A DNA stretch of 37,380 bases from an uncultured Bacteroidales bacterium (GCA_947367315.1 CANBDX010000021.1:1-37380); one strand, 5' to 3'. Positions 19,660-30,307 are shown, counted from the first letter of the stretch. Translations and numbers: made by a program. Notes: a model not told the origin generated them from the sequence alone.

Positions 19660-19785
19660 ATGAAAAAGTATATTGAACCAAACACATTCGTTATAGATCT
19701 CGAATCCGCTCAGGTTCTATGCGCTTCATTCGATTCGCAAGACCACACTGAGAACTGGCAATTCGACGATACAGAAACTATCTAA
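19660..19785 (+). CDS. 41-aa peptide MKKYIEPNTFVIDLESAQVLCASFDSQDHTENWQFDDTETI, absent from the ORF track
   Basis: ATG 19660 to TAA 19783-19785, in the short gap between two large co-directional genes. Confidence 0.6.
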   Translation: MKKYIEPNTFVIDLESAQVLCASFDSQDHTENWQFDDTETI

Positions 19786-19803
19786 AATTTAACACAACTT
19801 ATA

Positions 19804-22800
19804 ATGTTTAAACACATATTAGTTGCACTTATTCTTCTGGGGGGAACTTTTTCTGCCCGTGCGGATGAGGAAAGGAATATCCTCCAGAAGACCTTACAGA
19901 ACGTAGATATAGCCCCATCTCTGGTGATGAACCAGGGGTGGGTGCCATATCCCGTTTATTCAGACAGAATAGGATGGAACTCACTTCTTGACGAGTTCGT
20001 GCCATCAATCATAGAGATGGGAGATAAGTATCTTGACTTCAAGTGGATCGAGATTACTGATGATGACTATCTTGCTTATGACCGTTTTGGAGATAGAGCG
20101 GTGATGGAGAATAAACTGATAGAAAATAGCTGCACTTTGGGCCGCCTCCTTATAGCTGAGTTGGCAGAAGGCAAGGGACGCTATCTTAATGATATCACCA
20201 AGGGAGTCGAATATTTCTGCAACTTGCGTTCTTGGGCGCTATCAGTCCATCTGGCAAAGTTTCAGAAGTCGATGAGTCCGCTTCCAGATCCGTCTGAAAA
20301 TATTCTGGCTTTATATCAGGGTAACAATTCGCAGTTGCTCTCATGGATATGGTATTTCTTGAGAGAAGAAATCACGAAGATTCAGCCAGGTCTTCCTGAA
20401 AGATTGAGAGCTCTTTTACAGGAAAGAGCCCTTGACCCATATCTTGAACGTGATGATTTCTGGTGGATGGGCTTTGATAAGACATCCAAAAGGAAGATCA
20501 ATAACTGGAATCCATGGTGCAATCAGAATCAATTGCTCTGCTTCATGCTGCTTGAAAACGATAGAGATATTCTTGCACAGGCAGTAGAGAAGTCAATGCT
20601 CTCGCTTGATAAATATCTCAATATAATAGCAGCTGATGGAGCATGTGATGAGGGCACAACTTATTGGTATAAATCCACTGCATATGTTATGGATTATGCC
20701 AAATATATGGATATGCTTACCCAAGGCAAGGTCGCATTCTTGCACAATGACCTGGTTAGGGGCCTAGGTGAGTATATCGTCAATGCAGACATAGGAGACA
20801 ATTGGCAGGTGAACTTCGCAGATGGTACACCGTCCCGTCGTCCTATATCATTTACAATCTATAGATATGGTAAGGCTGTTGGCAATGAACGTATGAAGTC
20901 ATTTGCCATCAATACTTATAAGCAATACGGTGCAGATCCGTTGGGAGCAGACTGGACTTTGTTCTATCAGGCTCTTGAAAATCTGCTTGCTGTCCGCGAG
21001 ATGAAGAATTCTGCTCCGGTGGATTATACACCATCTGACTTTGCCGTATATCCGGACAGTAAAGTGTGTTTCATGCGTTCAGGAAAAGCTTTCCTTGGAG
21101 CAAAAGGTGGAAACAATTTTGAGAACCACAATCATAATGATGTGGGTTCTTATGTTTATTTTTATGACTATAAACCGGTCCTCGTGGATGCTGGTGTGGG
21201 AGCTTACACCAGGGATACATTTGGACCGAACAGATATAAGAACTGGTTTGTAAACAGTGACTGGCATAACCTACCAAGCATAAACGGCTGTAAGCAGTCT
21301 TTTGGTAAGGAATATAAGTCCGGTCCGATGTCTGCAGATAAGCGCAGCCATAGTTTCGGGGTAGACATCGCAGGAGCTTATCCTGATGCAGCAAAAGTTG
21401 AGTCTTGGAATGTGAAGTATCGTCTTGATATGAAAGGCAATCTTGAGATGGTTCATACGTTTGAACTTGATAGCCTTGTAGCTGAGAACGTCCTTCATTT
21501 CCTTGCAGCCAATGAGCCTGTAATTGTTTCTAAAGGTAAGATCAACCTAGGAAACGGCATGGTGATGAATTATGATTCCAAGGACTTTACAGCAAGTGTT
21601 GAGGAGAAGAATCTTGTCGGACTTGATTTCAGCTACAGATGGGGTGACAATCTATATAGGATCAATCTCACTGCAAACAAACTTGAAAAGAAAGGGGAGT
21701 ACACCATCAACATAAGTTATCAGGGTGAGGAGACAATTGCTCAGATAGCCAAGAGAGTTGCAGATGTTGCCAAGGCTCAGTATCCTCTTCTTGAGGCAAG
21801 ACTTGGTAAGGGCATGACTCCGCGTGGAATCAATCAAGATGGTACCATGAAGGACAGGAATGTCGGATCGTGGACCAGCGGATTCTTCCCGGGCAACCTG
21901 TGGTATCTGTATATGCTTTCTCCAGATGCTGATGTCCTGGCGATGGCCGAGCGTCAGACTCATACCTTGGATTCTTTGTTGTCATTCCCACAGAGCCACG
22001 ACCTCGGATTTCAGGTGAACTGCAGCTATGGCAATGCATATAGAATTACTGGAAAACAGGAATATCTGTCTCATATTGAAAATGGTACAAGAGCTTTGGC
22101 AAGTCGTTATAATCCGAAAGCCGGGGTTACTTTGAGTTGGGAGCCGGGCCCTCAGGGCAAGTTCCCTGTCATCATTGATAATATGATGAATCTGGAGCTT
22201 CTGACTTATAGTGCCAGCCTTTTTGGTGCGGACTCTCTCGTAGATATGTCTGTCAAGCATGCTCAGACTACAATGAAGAACCATTTCAGAGACGATTATT
22301 CATGTTACCATCTTGTGGATTACGACCCTGAGACCGGTGAGGTTTTGAGAAAGGCTACCGTGCAGGGATATGCTGATGAAAGTGCTTGGTCTCGTGGTCA
22401 GGCCTGGGCTGTCTATGGCTACACAATGATGTTCCGTGAGACCGGCCGCAAGGAGTTTCTTACTCAGGCTGAGGCAATCGCAAAGATGCTTTTGAGCAGA
22501 CTCCCTTATGATGGAGTTCCTTTCTGGGACTTTGACGATCCGTCAATACCTTATACATATAAGGATGCATCAGCCGGAGCTGTCATGGCCTCTGCGTTCG
22601 TAGAGTTAAGCACTCTTACAAAGGATAAGAATCTATCTAAGAAATGCCTGGCAAAGGCCGAGAAGCAGATCCGTGCACTTGCATCCAAGGAATATCTCGC
22701 TCCGGTGGGTGAGAATGGAAACTTCCTCCTGATGCATAGTGTCGGCAACCTCAACAGTATGGCAGAGGTTGATTCTCCGCTCATCTATGCTGACTATTAT

Positions 22801-22836
22801 TTCCTTGAAGCGCTTTACCGATATATTAACTTATAA
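19804..22836 (+). CDS. Bifunctional heparinase II/III-like polysaccharide lyase plus GH88 unsaturated glucuronyl hydrolase
   Basis: Signal peptide; N-half NNWNPWCN, NHNHNDVGSYVYF, WHNLPSINGCKQSFG; C-half from ~21735: SWTSGFFPGNLWYLY, IIDNMMNLELL, DESAWSRGQAWAVYGY. Confidence 0.88.
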   Translation: MFKHILVALILLGGTFSARADEERNILQKTLQNVDIAPSLVMNQGWVPYPVYSDRIGWNSLLDEFVPSIIEMGDKYLDFKWIEITDDDYLAYDRFGDRAVMENKLIENSCTLGRLLIAELAEGKGRYLNDITKGVEYFCNLRSWALSVHLAKFQKSMSPLPDPSENILALYQGNNSQLLSWIWYFLREEITKIQPGLPERLRALLQERALDPYLERDDFWWMGFDKTSKRKINNWNPWCNQNQLLCFMLLENDRDILAQAVEKSMLSLDKYLNIIAADGACDEGTTYWYKSTAYVMDYAKYMDMLTQGKVAFLHNDLVRGLGEYIVNADIGDNWQVNFADGTPSRRPISFTIYRYGKAVGNERMKSFAINTYKQYGADPLGADWTLFYQALENLLAVREMKNSAPVDYTPSDFAVYPDSKVCFMRSGKAFLGAKGGNNFENHNHNDVGSYVYFYDYKPVLVDAGVGAYTRDTFGPNRYKNWFVNSDWHNLPSINGCKQSFGKEYKSGPMSADKRSHSFGVDIAGAYPDAAKVESWNVKYRLDMKGNLEMVHTFELDSLVAENVLHFLAANEPVIVSKGKINLGNGMVMNYDSKDFTASVEEKNLVGLDFSYRWGDNLYRINLTANKLEKKGEYTINISYQGEETIAQIAKRVADVAKAQYPLLEARLGKGMTPRGINQDGTMKDRNVGSWTSGFFPGNLWYLYMLSPDADVLAMAERQTHTLDSLLSFPQSHDLGFQVNCSYGNAYRITGKQEYLSHIENGTRALASRYNPKAGVTLSWEPGPQGKFPVIIDNMMNLELLTYSASLFGADSLVDMSVKHAQTTMKNHFRDDYSCYHLVDYDPETGEVLRKATVQGYADESAWSRGQAWAVYGYTMMFRETGRKEFLTQAEAIAKMLLSRLPYDGVPFWDFDDPSIPYTYKDASAGAVMASAFVELSTLTKDKNLSKKCLAKAEKQIRALASKEYLAPVGENGNFLLMHSVGNLNSMAEVDSPLIYADYYFLEALYRYINL

Positions 22837-22839
22837 TTT

Positions 22840-25800
22840 ATGAAGCAACTGAAACTAATTGCCCTGTTTATGCTGTTGTGTCCATACATTGCAATGGCAG
22901 ATGGCAAAGCCCCGATCGAAACACGCATACTCGAAGTGTCTGCAGATGACCTTTCGAGCGAGGCGGTATATCTCCGTCTCGAGGATGTGGATACGTTCTG
23001 TGATGTCAGCGTCAATGGACATTATGTCGGTTCTACAGCTAACAGATTCCGTCGTTATGAGTGGGACGTAAAGCAGTACCTTAAGGAGGGACAGAATACA
23101 CTCACAGGAGTCTTCCACGATGCTGAGGCAATCTGCAATGAGAGAAATGAGCAGTTGACTCTGCCTATCCCGATGAGTGGAATGGGCATGGTGCCGCATT
23201 TGAACCTTATCCGTAAGCCTGGCTATCATGGTGGCTGGGACTGGGGGCCGAAGTGCATGTATTCTGGTTTCTATGGCACAGTGGAACTCATTCCAGTGAA
23301 TACCGCCCGCATAGATTATCTTGAGTCTGTTCAGGATAATTCGGTCAAGGGACAGTGTACGCTTACTCTTAAAGCAGAGGTAACTTCTCCAAAGGGTGGA
23401 GAGACCGTGCTTGAGTTCAGCTGTGGCAAGAAGACCAAAAAGGTGAAGGTGAACTTGAAGGCTGGCAAGAACACAGTTTCAGAAACATTCGAAATCAAGA
23501 ATCCGAAACTCTGGTGGCCTGCTGGAATGGGCGAGCAGTACCTATATAATATAGGTGTAAAGGCAGACGGTCAGACCTTGAATAAAAAGGTCGGTATCCG
23601 TACAATCGAAATCGGAGAAAATCTTGCGTTCAAGGTAAACGGCAAGAAGATTTTCGCGGCTGGTGCTAACTGGATTCCATGTGACCTGGATGAGAATATG
23701 CACACTTACGAGCGCTATTATGATCTACTTGCTTCAGCAAAGGATGCCAATATGAATATGATCCGCCTTTGGGGAGGTGGAAAGTTTGAAAGGGATGCTT
23801 TCTATGAGATCTGCGACGAACTAGGTCTTCTTATCTGGCACGATTTCATGTTTGCATGTGCAGTGTATCCTACTGATGCAGACTTCCTGAATGAGGTTAC
23901 TGAGGAAATCACTCACCAGATCAAGCGTCTTCAGAGTCATCCGTCACTTGCAATGTGGTGCGGTGATAACGAGGGTATGGACAACAAGAACAAACGCGTT
24001 GTAAGACGCCACCCGGAGTATTATCACAACGAGTATAAGAGAATCATCGACCTCAAGGGTGACCTTGTTGCAACCCTTGATCCAGGACGCCTTTATTGGC
24101 CTACATCTCCTTGCGGAGGTCCTGGAGACTATGAGACAAACGGATGGAAGGATGATTCCAAGGGCGATATGCATCTTTGGGATGTATCTAAGTTTGTAAG
24201 ACCGCTTGCCGATTACTATAAGTTCAAGCCTCATTTCATGTCGGAATTCGGCCACTCATGCTTCTCAGGCAATCTTGAGACTTTGGAGCAGCAGAAGGAG
24301 AATATGCGTGAGAAAGGTGGATACGAGAATATCCAGGAGCGTATAAAGATGCATTTCAATCCAAAGTCTGGCTCTGCTGCAAATCTTGTATATCTCTCAC
24401 AGATGGAGCAGGCTCTCGGTCTTGAAACAGCGTCTTCATATTGGCGCTCACTCGACAAATGCAACGGAATTCTTATCTGGCAGCTGAACGACATCTGGGC
24501 AGGTTCTTCATGGGCTACTGTCGAGTATGACGGTACTTGGAAACCGGCACATTATCATGCAAAGAGGTTCTTCGCGCCTAAGGTTGTGACCGCTGTTCCT
24601 GAGGGAGACAGACTCCTGATTAAGGCTACAGACTCAGAACAGGCGCTTGTTACATTGTATTCTTATGACGGTACAAAGATCTGGACTAAGACAGATGCTG
24701 AGTTTGCACTGTCAGACTTCGGTACTCCAGAGGAAAGAGCAGGAAGATTCCTTCAAATTGAACTCACTTCTGATCCTTCGGTAACCAAGACATGGTTGTT
24801 TGAGGAACCTAAGAATTGTTCTATCCAGCAGGCAGATGTGAAATTTGCCGTTGCTGAACGCAAGGGTAAATGGGTAGTGTCATTGACTGCAGACAAACCT
24901 GCATTCTATGTGTGGGTGACTGCTCCTGGATTCAAGGGCCATTTCAGCGATAACAGCTTTACCCTTCTTCCTGGTCAGACCAAGGAGATAGAGTTCAATG
25001 GCAAGGGAGAGTTTTCTGATTTTGCCAAGGCATTGAAGGTTACTCATCTGTATAATGAGACTTCTCCTCGTTATGACGCTTTGCTTAAGGAGTGGAAGTT
25101 TACCCGTGAGGCATCGGAAGGTGCTCATCTGCGTGACTTTGACGATTCATCATGGGAAAAGGTTACTATTCCGCACGATTGGGCAATCTCAGGTCCGTTT
25201 GATCGCCAGAATGATATGTGGATGGAGAATGGGGTGGAAATGCCGGGTCGAACAGGATCTCTCCCGTGGACTGGTCTTGGCTGGTATCGCAGAGAGTTCA
25301 GTGCACCTGCCGGAAAGAAGGTTTTCCTTGTGTTCGACGGAGTCATGTGCAATGCACGGGTTTACGTAAACGGTAAGGAAGTCGGCTATTGGCCGCTCGG
25401 ATATGTGGCTAATCGTTTTGATGTTACTGATGTTGTCGAGCCAGGTAAATCAAATACGGTAGCTGTCAAGATTGAAAATGAACCGTATTCATCAAGATGG
25501 TATCCTGGCGCTGGACTTATCCGCAATGTGCATCTTGTTACTACTGATGAGGTGCATTTGCCAGATTGGGGACCTTTCATCTACACTCCTGAGGTGTCTG
25601 CCGAGCAGGCTAAGGTGAATGTGGGGATTGAAGTCGCAGGAGCTGAGAGCAAGAATGTCATCTGTCGCACAGCGATTCTTGATAAGGATGGATTCACTGT
25701 AGCAAGCGTGGAAACTCCGTTTAAGGGTGATAAGCTCGTTCAGGAACTTACAATGGCTAAGCCTAATCTTTGGAGTCCTAAGTCGCCTTATCTATATAAG

Positions 25801-27456
25801 ACTGTAGTTCAGGTGTTTGCTGACGACCGCATGGTTGATGAATATTCAAGCAATCTTGGTGTCCGCAAGGCAGAATTCATTGATGGAAAAGGCTTCTTCC
25901 TTAATGGCGAGATTACTAAGTTCAACGGCGTGAGCATGCATAGCGACCTCGGTCCTCTTGGTACTGCAATCAACAGAGCTGGTATCCGTCATCAGATCGA
26001 GATTCTTCAGGACATGGGATGTAACGCAATTCGTACTTCTCACAATCCTCCGGCTCCGGAGCTTGTAGAACTTTGTGATGAGATGGGAATAATGCTGATG
26101 ATTGAAATCCTTGACGAGTGGAATGCTGCAAAGGTAGGCAACGGTTATCACAAGTTCTTTAATGATTGGCATGAAAAGGACGTGGTGTCTGTAATGGAGC
26201 AGTTCCGTAACCATCCGAGTGTAATGATATGGAGCAATGGAAATGAGCCTTGTACGGTAAAGGAAGATCCCCAGGAAGGTCTGGCCGAAGCTCAATTGCT
26301 TTATCCGATCTGTAAGAGAGTCGACCCTACTCGTCCGGTGACTATGGGAAATCACTATTGGGCCCGCTACCTGGTGAAAGAGTGGCGTGATGCATTTGAT
26401 ATCGTCGGTGTCAATTATCATCCTGAAAGGTTTATTGAAATCCGTAAGGAAATGAGTGCAAATAAGGAGGATAAGCTTATCCTTACTACCGAGAGTGCAT
26501 CTACCCTCAGTTCCCGTGGAGTATATCATTTCCCTGTTGTCAAGGGACGCGAGTGGGAGGAAATTATTAAGCAGGATCAGCAGTGCACTTCCTATGATAT
26601 GATATGTGCGCCATGGTCTAATCTTCCGGATCTGGATTTTGCTGTGGTTGAGGATTATCCATGGGCAATAGGTCACTTTGTCTGGACTGGATTTGATTAT
26701 CTCGGCGAACCTACTCCTTATGGTGACGATTCTTGGCCGAATCATAGTTCTATGTTCGGATGTGTTGATCTGGCTTCTATTCCGAAGGACAGATTCTATC
26801 TGTACAGAAGTGTATGGAACAGGGATGAACATACGCTGCACGTGCTTCCTCATTGGAACTGGGAGGAGGGTCAGACTGTTCCGGTATATGTATATACCTC
26901 TTCACCTGCAGCAGAACTCTTCCTCAATGGAAAGAGTCTTGGTGTGCAGAAGAAGGTTGTGCCTACGGAGAAATTCGTCGGTGACAGAACTGCAGATGTA
27001 GAACCACGCTACCGTCTCAGATGGATGGATGTGAAGTATGAACCGGGTGAACTCATGGTTGTGGCCCTTGATGAGAACAATCAGCCTGTAGATACTGCTT
27101 ATGTACGTACGGCAGGCGAACCTGCAGGTATCCGTCTTGACTATGACGGACGTCGCATAAAGGCAGACGGTGATGATCTGGCATACGTGACTGTGAATAT
27201 AGTGGATGCTGACGGCAATGTATGCCCGTTGGCTGATAATGAGGTTACGTTTGAAGTGACAGGTACCGGATTCTTCAAGGCTTGCGCTAATGGTGACCCT
27301 ACCTGCATCGAGCCGTTCGCCGGGCCGTCAATGCATGCATTCAACGGAAAGCTTACCGCAATAGTTCAGGCAACCGAGCCTGCTGGAAAGATGTATCTCA
27401 AGGCGACTTCGCCAGGACTTAAGGAGGCGGTCTTGACTGTTCGTTCGCAATACTGA
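22840..27456 (+). CDS. Tandem GH2 fusion: beta-mannosidase-like GH2 plus beta-galactosidase-like GH2
   Basis: First half AGANWIPCD, MIRLWGGG, MWCGDNEG, FMSEFGHSCF; second half WEKVTIPHDWAISGPFD, WYRREF, RTSHNPPAPELVELCDEMG, MIWSNGNEP, TTESASTLSSRG. Confidence 0.9.
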   Translation: MKQLKLIALFMLLCPYIAMADGKAPIETRILEVSADDLSSEAVYLRLEDVDTFCDVSVNGHYVGSTANRFRRYEWDVKQYLKEGQNTLTGVFHDAEAICNERNEQLTLPIPMSGMGMVPHLNLIRKPGYHGGWDWGPKCMYSGFYGTVELIPVNTARIDYLESVQDNSVKGQCTLTLKAEVTSPKGGETVLEFSCGKKTKKVKVNLKAGKNTVSETFEIKNPKLWWPAGMGEQYLYNIGVKADGQTLNKKVGIRTIEIGENLAFKVNGKKIFAAGANWIPCDLDENMHTYERYYDLLASAKDANMNMIRLWGGGKFERDAFYEICDELGLLIWHDFMFACAVYPTDADFLNEVTEEITHQIKRLQSHPSLAMWCGDNEGMDNKNKRVVRRHPEYYHNEYKRIIDLKGDLVATLDPGRLYWPTSPCGGPGDYETNGWKDDSKGDMHLWDVSKFVRPLADYYKFKPHFMSEFGHSCFSGNLETLEQQKENMREKGGYENIQERIKMHFNPKSGSAANLVYLSQMEQALGLETASSYWRSLDKCNGILIWQLNDIWAGSSWATVEYDGTWKPAHYHAKRFFAPKVVTAVPEGDRLLIKATDSEQALVTLYSYDGTKIWTKTDAEFALSDFGTPEERAGRFLQIELTSDPSVTKTWLFEEPKNCSIQQADVKFAVAERKGKWVVSLTADKPAFYVWVTAPGFKGHFSDNSFTLLPGQTKEIEFNGKGEFSDFAKALKVTHLYNETSPRYDALLKEWKFTREASEGAHLRDFDDSSWEKVTIPHDWAISGPFDRQNDMWMENGVEMPGRTGSLPWTGLGWYRREFSAPAGKKVFLVFDGVMCNARVYVNGKEVGYWPLGYVANRFDVTDVVEPGKSNTVAVKIENEPYSSRWYPGAGLIRNVHLVTTDEVHLPDWGPFIYTPEVSAEQAKVNVGIEVAGAESKNVICRTAILDKDGFTVASVETPFKGDKLVQELTMAKPNLWSPKSPYLYKTVVQVFADDRMVDEYSSNLGVRKAEFIDGKGFFLNGEITKFNGVSMHSDLGPLGTAINRAGIRHQIEILQDMGCNAIRTSHNPPAPELVELCDEMGIMLMIEILDEWNAAKVGNGYHKFFNDWHEKDVVSVMEQFRNHPSVMIWSNGNEPCTVKEDPQEGLAEAQLLYPICKRVDPTRPVTMGNHYWARYLVKEWRDAFDIVGVNYHPERFIEIRKEMSANKEDKLILTTESASTLSSRGVYHFPVVKGREWEEIIKQDQQCTSYDMICAPWSNLPDLDFAVVEDYPWAIGHFVWTGFDYLGEPTPYGDDSWPNHSSMFGCVDLASIPKDRFYLYRSVWNRDEHTLHVLPHWNWEEGQTVPVYVYTSSPAAELFLNGKSLGVQKKVVPTEKFVGDRTADVEPRYRLRWMDVKYEPGELMVVALDENNQPVDTAYVRTAGEPAGIRLDYDGRRIKADGDDLAYVTVNIVDADGNVCPLADNEVTFEVTGTGFFKACANGDPTCIEPFAGPSMHAFNGKLTAIVQATEPAGKMYLKATSPGLKEAVLTVRSQY

Positions 27457-27466
27457 TGTCAGATGC

Positions 27467-28114
27467 ATGAAACGTTGCTTTCTCATATTATTGCTATTGT
27501 CCCTGTGCATCCCTGCGATAGCTCAGGAAACTGAATCGGGAAAGCCTGATGATGCTTTTGCGATATGGACGGACTATGTCGTGCGCAAGGATATCGGTAA
27601 ATGGCATGTCGGAGGAGTTTTTGAATATGCTTCAATAGACCAAGGCGAAGGAATGAAACATAATGAGTTGATGCTCAGGCCTGTTGTCGGATATAACCCT
27701 TTGTCTTGGCTCAGATTACAGATGCAGGTGGATTTTATCTATTCCTTCTTTACCGGTTGGACGTTCAGATATTTGCCGGATGTAATTTTTGCATGGAAGG
27801 CAACCGATGATTTGAAGTTCGCTTTCAGGACCAGACTGAACTTGAGTCATCGCATCGCTACCGGTAACTTTTCTCCTGCTGTCAGAAGCCGTCTTAAAAT
27901 GGATTACAGTATTCCTAAAACTCCAGTGGGGCTTCACGTTTCAGCCGAGCCATATTGGTGGGACAGGTTTATTAAGACCCGTTATATAGTAGGTGCAGAT
28001 TTTAAGATCAATAAGCACCTTACATTAACTGCGGATTTTATGCGCTACCAGCATTATGATATAAATGCAGCACATCAGAACGTGTTATACTTGACCGCAA
28101 ACATAAGACTATAA
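27467..28114 (+). CDS. DUF2490-like secreted/outer membrane beta-strand protein
   Basis: Signal peptide; FAIWTDYVVRKDIGKWHVGGVFEY..., alternating beta-strand pattern. Confidence 0.65.
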   Translation: MKRCFLILLLLSLCIPAIAQETESGKPDDAFAIWTDYVVRKDIGKWHVGGVFEYASIDQGEGMKHNELMLRPVVGYNPLSWLRLQMQVDFIYSFFTGWTFRYLPDVIFAWKATDDLKFAFRTRLNLSHRIATGNFSPAVRSRLKMDYSIPKTPVGLHVSAEPYWWDRFIKTRYIVGADFKINKHLTLTADFMRYQHYDINAAHQNVLYLTANIRL

Positions 28115-28117
28115 GTC

Positions 28118-30307
28118 ATGAACAAAACTCTATATATTCTTTTATCGTTGATAATTGCCGGGTGCAGTGTCATAGGAGTGGATAAATTTGACCAGGAATC
28201 CAGTCGTGCAAGATGGATTACCGCTTCAGCATCAGATTCGACTGATGCTCCTAATACATGGATGTTATTTGAGAAGACTTTCGTGTTGGATAAGGTTCCC
28301 TCGCAGGCTATCGCCCGAATCGGTGCTGATAGCAAATATTGGCTGACGATCAATGGCCAGGAGGTGGTGTTTGAAGGTGGTTTGAAAAGAGGACCAGAGC
28401 CTGGGGCAGGATATTATGATGAAATCGATGTCGCAGAGTATCTTCATGTAGGTGAGAATACGATTGATGTGCTTTTGTGGTTCTTCGGCAAGGATGGTTT
28501 TTCGCATGTGAGTTCTGGAAAGGCAGGCTTGATATTTTCTCTTGAAAACAACGGGCTCGAGGTCGTCAGTGATTCGAGCTGGCTTTGCTGTGTCCGTCCT
28601 GAATACAGTACTCCAGGTGAACCATACCCGAATTACAGACTCTCTGAATCTAACATCAGATACGATTCAACAGTGCCTCAACCTCAGATGCAAAATGCAA
28701 CTGAATTAGGAACTTGGGGTGACGCTCCTTTCGGCAAGATGTTTCCAAGACCTATCCCAATGTGGAAGGACTTCGGAATCAAGACAGGTGAACTCATCAG
28801 AAAGGGTGATACAACTATCCTGAAACTGCCATATAACATGCAGATGACTCCTGTTATAAAGGTATCTGATGAGGTTGGCGGAAGTCTTGTGAATATCAAT
28901 ACGGATCATTCTACGTCAGGAAAAACTCATTGTATCCGCGCAGAGTACATTACTTCAAAAGGTGAGCAGACTTATGAGTCTCTTGGCTGGATGAACGGTC
29001 AGCAGATTATCGTGATAGCTCCTGAGAATGTCAAGGTGCAGGAGATCAGCTATCGCGAGACAGGTTACAATACTGAACTTGAGGGCAGTTTCAATTGCTC
29101 GGATCAGTTCTACAACCTTTTCTGGGAGAAGGCAATGCGCACTCTCTATGTCAATATGAGGGATAACTTCTTTGATTGCCCTGAAAGAGAACGAGCTCAG
29201 TGGTGGGGTGATGTAGTGGTGCTTATGGGTGAGTGCTTTTACAGCTATTCAACCTCTACTCATGCGCTGATGAACAAGGCAATCCATGAACTTTGCGCTC
29301 ATCAGGCTGAGGATGGAACACTCCATTCTCCGATTCCTGGTGTGTATACAAAGGAACTTCCTGGCCAGATGCTGGCATCAGTCGGCAGATACGGTTTCTG
29401 GAACTACTATATGAATACCGGTGATATCCAGACCATCAGAGATGCTTATCCGTCTGTAAAGAGATATTTGGCAGTTTGGCAGACCGATGAAACGGGATTG
29501 ACTGTATATAGGAAAGGCGGATGGGCCTGGGGTGATTGGGGAGACAACAAGGATAGACGCCTTATATTTGCAGGATGGCATTATCTTGCTCTTGAGGGTG
29601 CGGCCAATATGGCCGAAACTCTTGGCTATAAGGAAGATGCAGAGTATTTCCGTAAGGTGATGACTGATGTGGCCAAAGGATTCAACGCTTGCTGGACAGG
29701 TTCGGAATACAGACATCCGGAATATAATGATCTGACCGATGACAGAGTAAATGCCCTGGCAGTGCTTGCAGGTATCGCGAAGGAGGATAAGTATCCGATG
29801 ATCATTGATCTGCTCAAGAAGACTGAGCATGCGAGTCCGTACTTTGAGAAATACGTTATGGAGGCATTGTTCATGTTGGGAGAGGGCGAGTACGCTATGG
29901 AAAGATGCAAGAATCGCTTCGGCGAGATGGTCTCTCATCCGGATTATACCACCTTGTTCGAGGGATGGGAAATCGGAAGCTCGAAATATGGTGGTGGTAC
30001 AACCAACCATGCATGGAGCGGCGGTGCAATTACAGTCATCGGTGCAGAACTCTGCGGTATCAAGCCCGTCGAGCCTGGATACAAGAAGTTTGAGGTGAGA
30101 CCTCAGATTGCAGGTGTGGATGAACTCTCTCTTGAGTTCCCTACAGTAAGAGGCCATGTGTCTTATTGTCATAAGGTAGATGGCAAGGATATCAAATTCT
30201 CTATCACTGTTCCAGCAGGCACAAAGGCTCATTTCGTATATAATGATGTTGACAAATGGCTCAGAGCCGGAACTCATGAGGTTGTAATCGATGGCTATGA
30301 TGAATAG
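28118..30307 (+). CDS. GH78-like alpha-L-rhamnosidase, lipoprotein
   Basis: Lipobox IAGC; FFDCPERERAQWWGD motif, GGWAWGDWGDNKDRR, EGWEIGSSKYGGGTTNHAWSGG, C-terminal beta domain. Confidence 0.87.
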   Translation: MNKTLYILLSLIIAGCSVIGVDKFDQESSRARWITASASDSTDAPNTWMLFEKTFVLDKVPSQAIARIGADSKYWLTINGQEVVFEGGLKRGPEPGAGYYDEIDVAEYLHVGENTIDVLLWFFGKDGFSHVSSGKAGLIFSLENNGLEVVSDSSWLCCVRPEYSTPGEPYPNYRLSESNIRYDSTVPQPQMQNATELGTWGDAPFGKMFPRPIPMWKDFGIKTGELIRKGDTTILKLPYNMQMTPVIKVSDEVGGSLVNINTDHSTSGKTHCIRAEYITSKGEQTYESLGWMNGQQIIVIAPENVKVQEISYRETGYNTELEGSFNCSDQFYNLFWEKAMRTLYVNMRDNFFDCPERERAQWWGDVVVLMGECFYSYSTSTHALMNKAIHELCAHQAEDGTLHSPIPGVYTKELPGQMLASVGRYGFWNYYMNTGDIQTIRDAYPSVKRYLAVWQTDETGLTVYRKGGWAWGDWGDNKDRRLIFAGWHYLALEGAANMAETLGYKEDAEYFRKVMTDVAKGFNACWTGSEYRHPEYNDLTDDRVNALAVLAGIAKEDKYPMIIDLLKKTEHASPYFEKYVMEALFMLGEGEYAMERCKNRFGEMVSHPDYTTLFEGWEIGSSKYGGGTTNHAWSGGAITVIGAELCGIKPVEPGYKKFEVRPQIAGVDELSLEFPTVRGHVSYCHKVDGKDIKFSITVPAGTKAHFVYNDVDKWLRAGTHEVVIDGYDE

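Noticed and set aside
25846-26853. 335-aa minus-strand ORF antisense to the GH2 fusion
   Set aside because: Overlaps a strongly supported coding region; composition is not protein-like and no motif is present; shadow ORF.
29378-30277. 299-aa minus-strand ORF antisense to GH78
   Set aside because: Shadow ORF opposite a well-supported GH78 gene.
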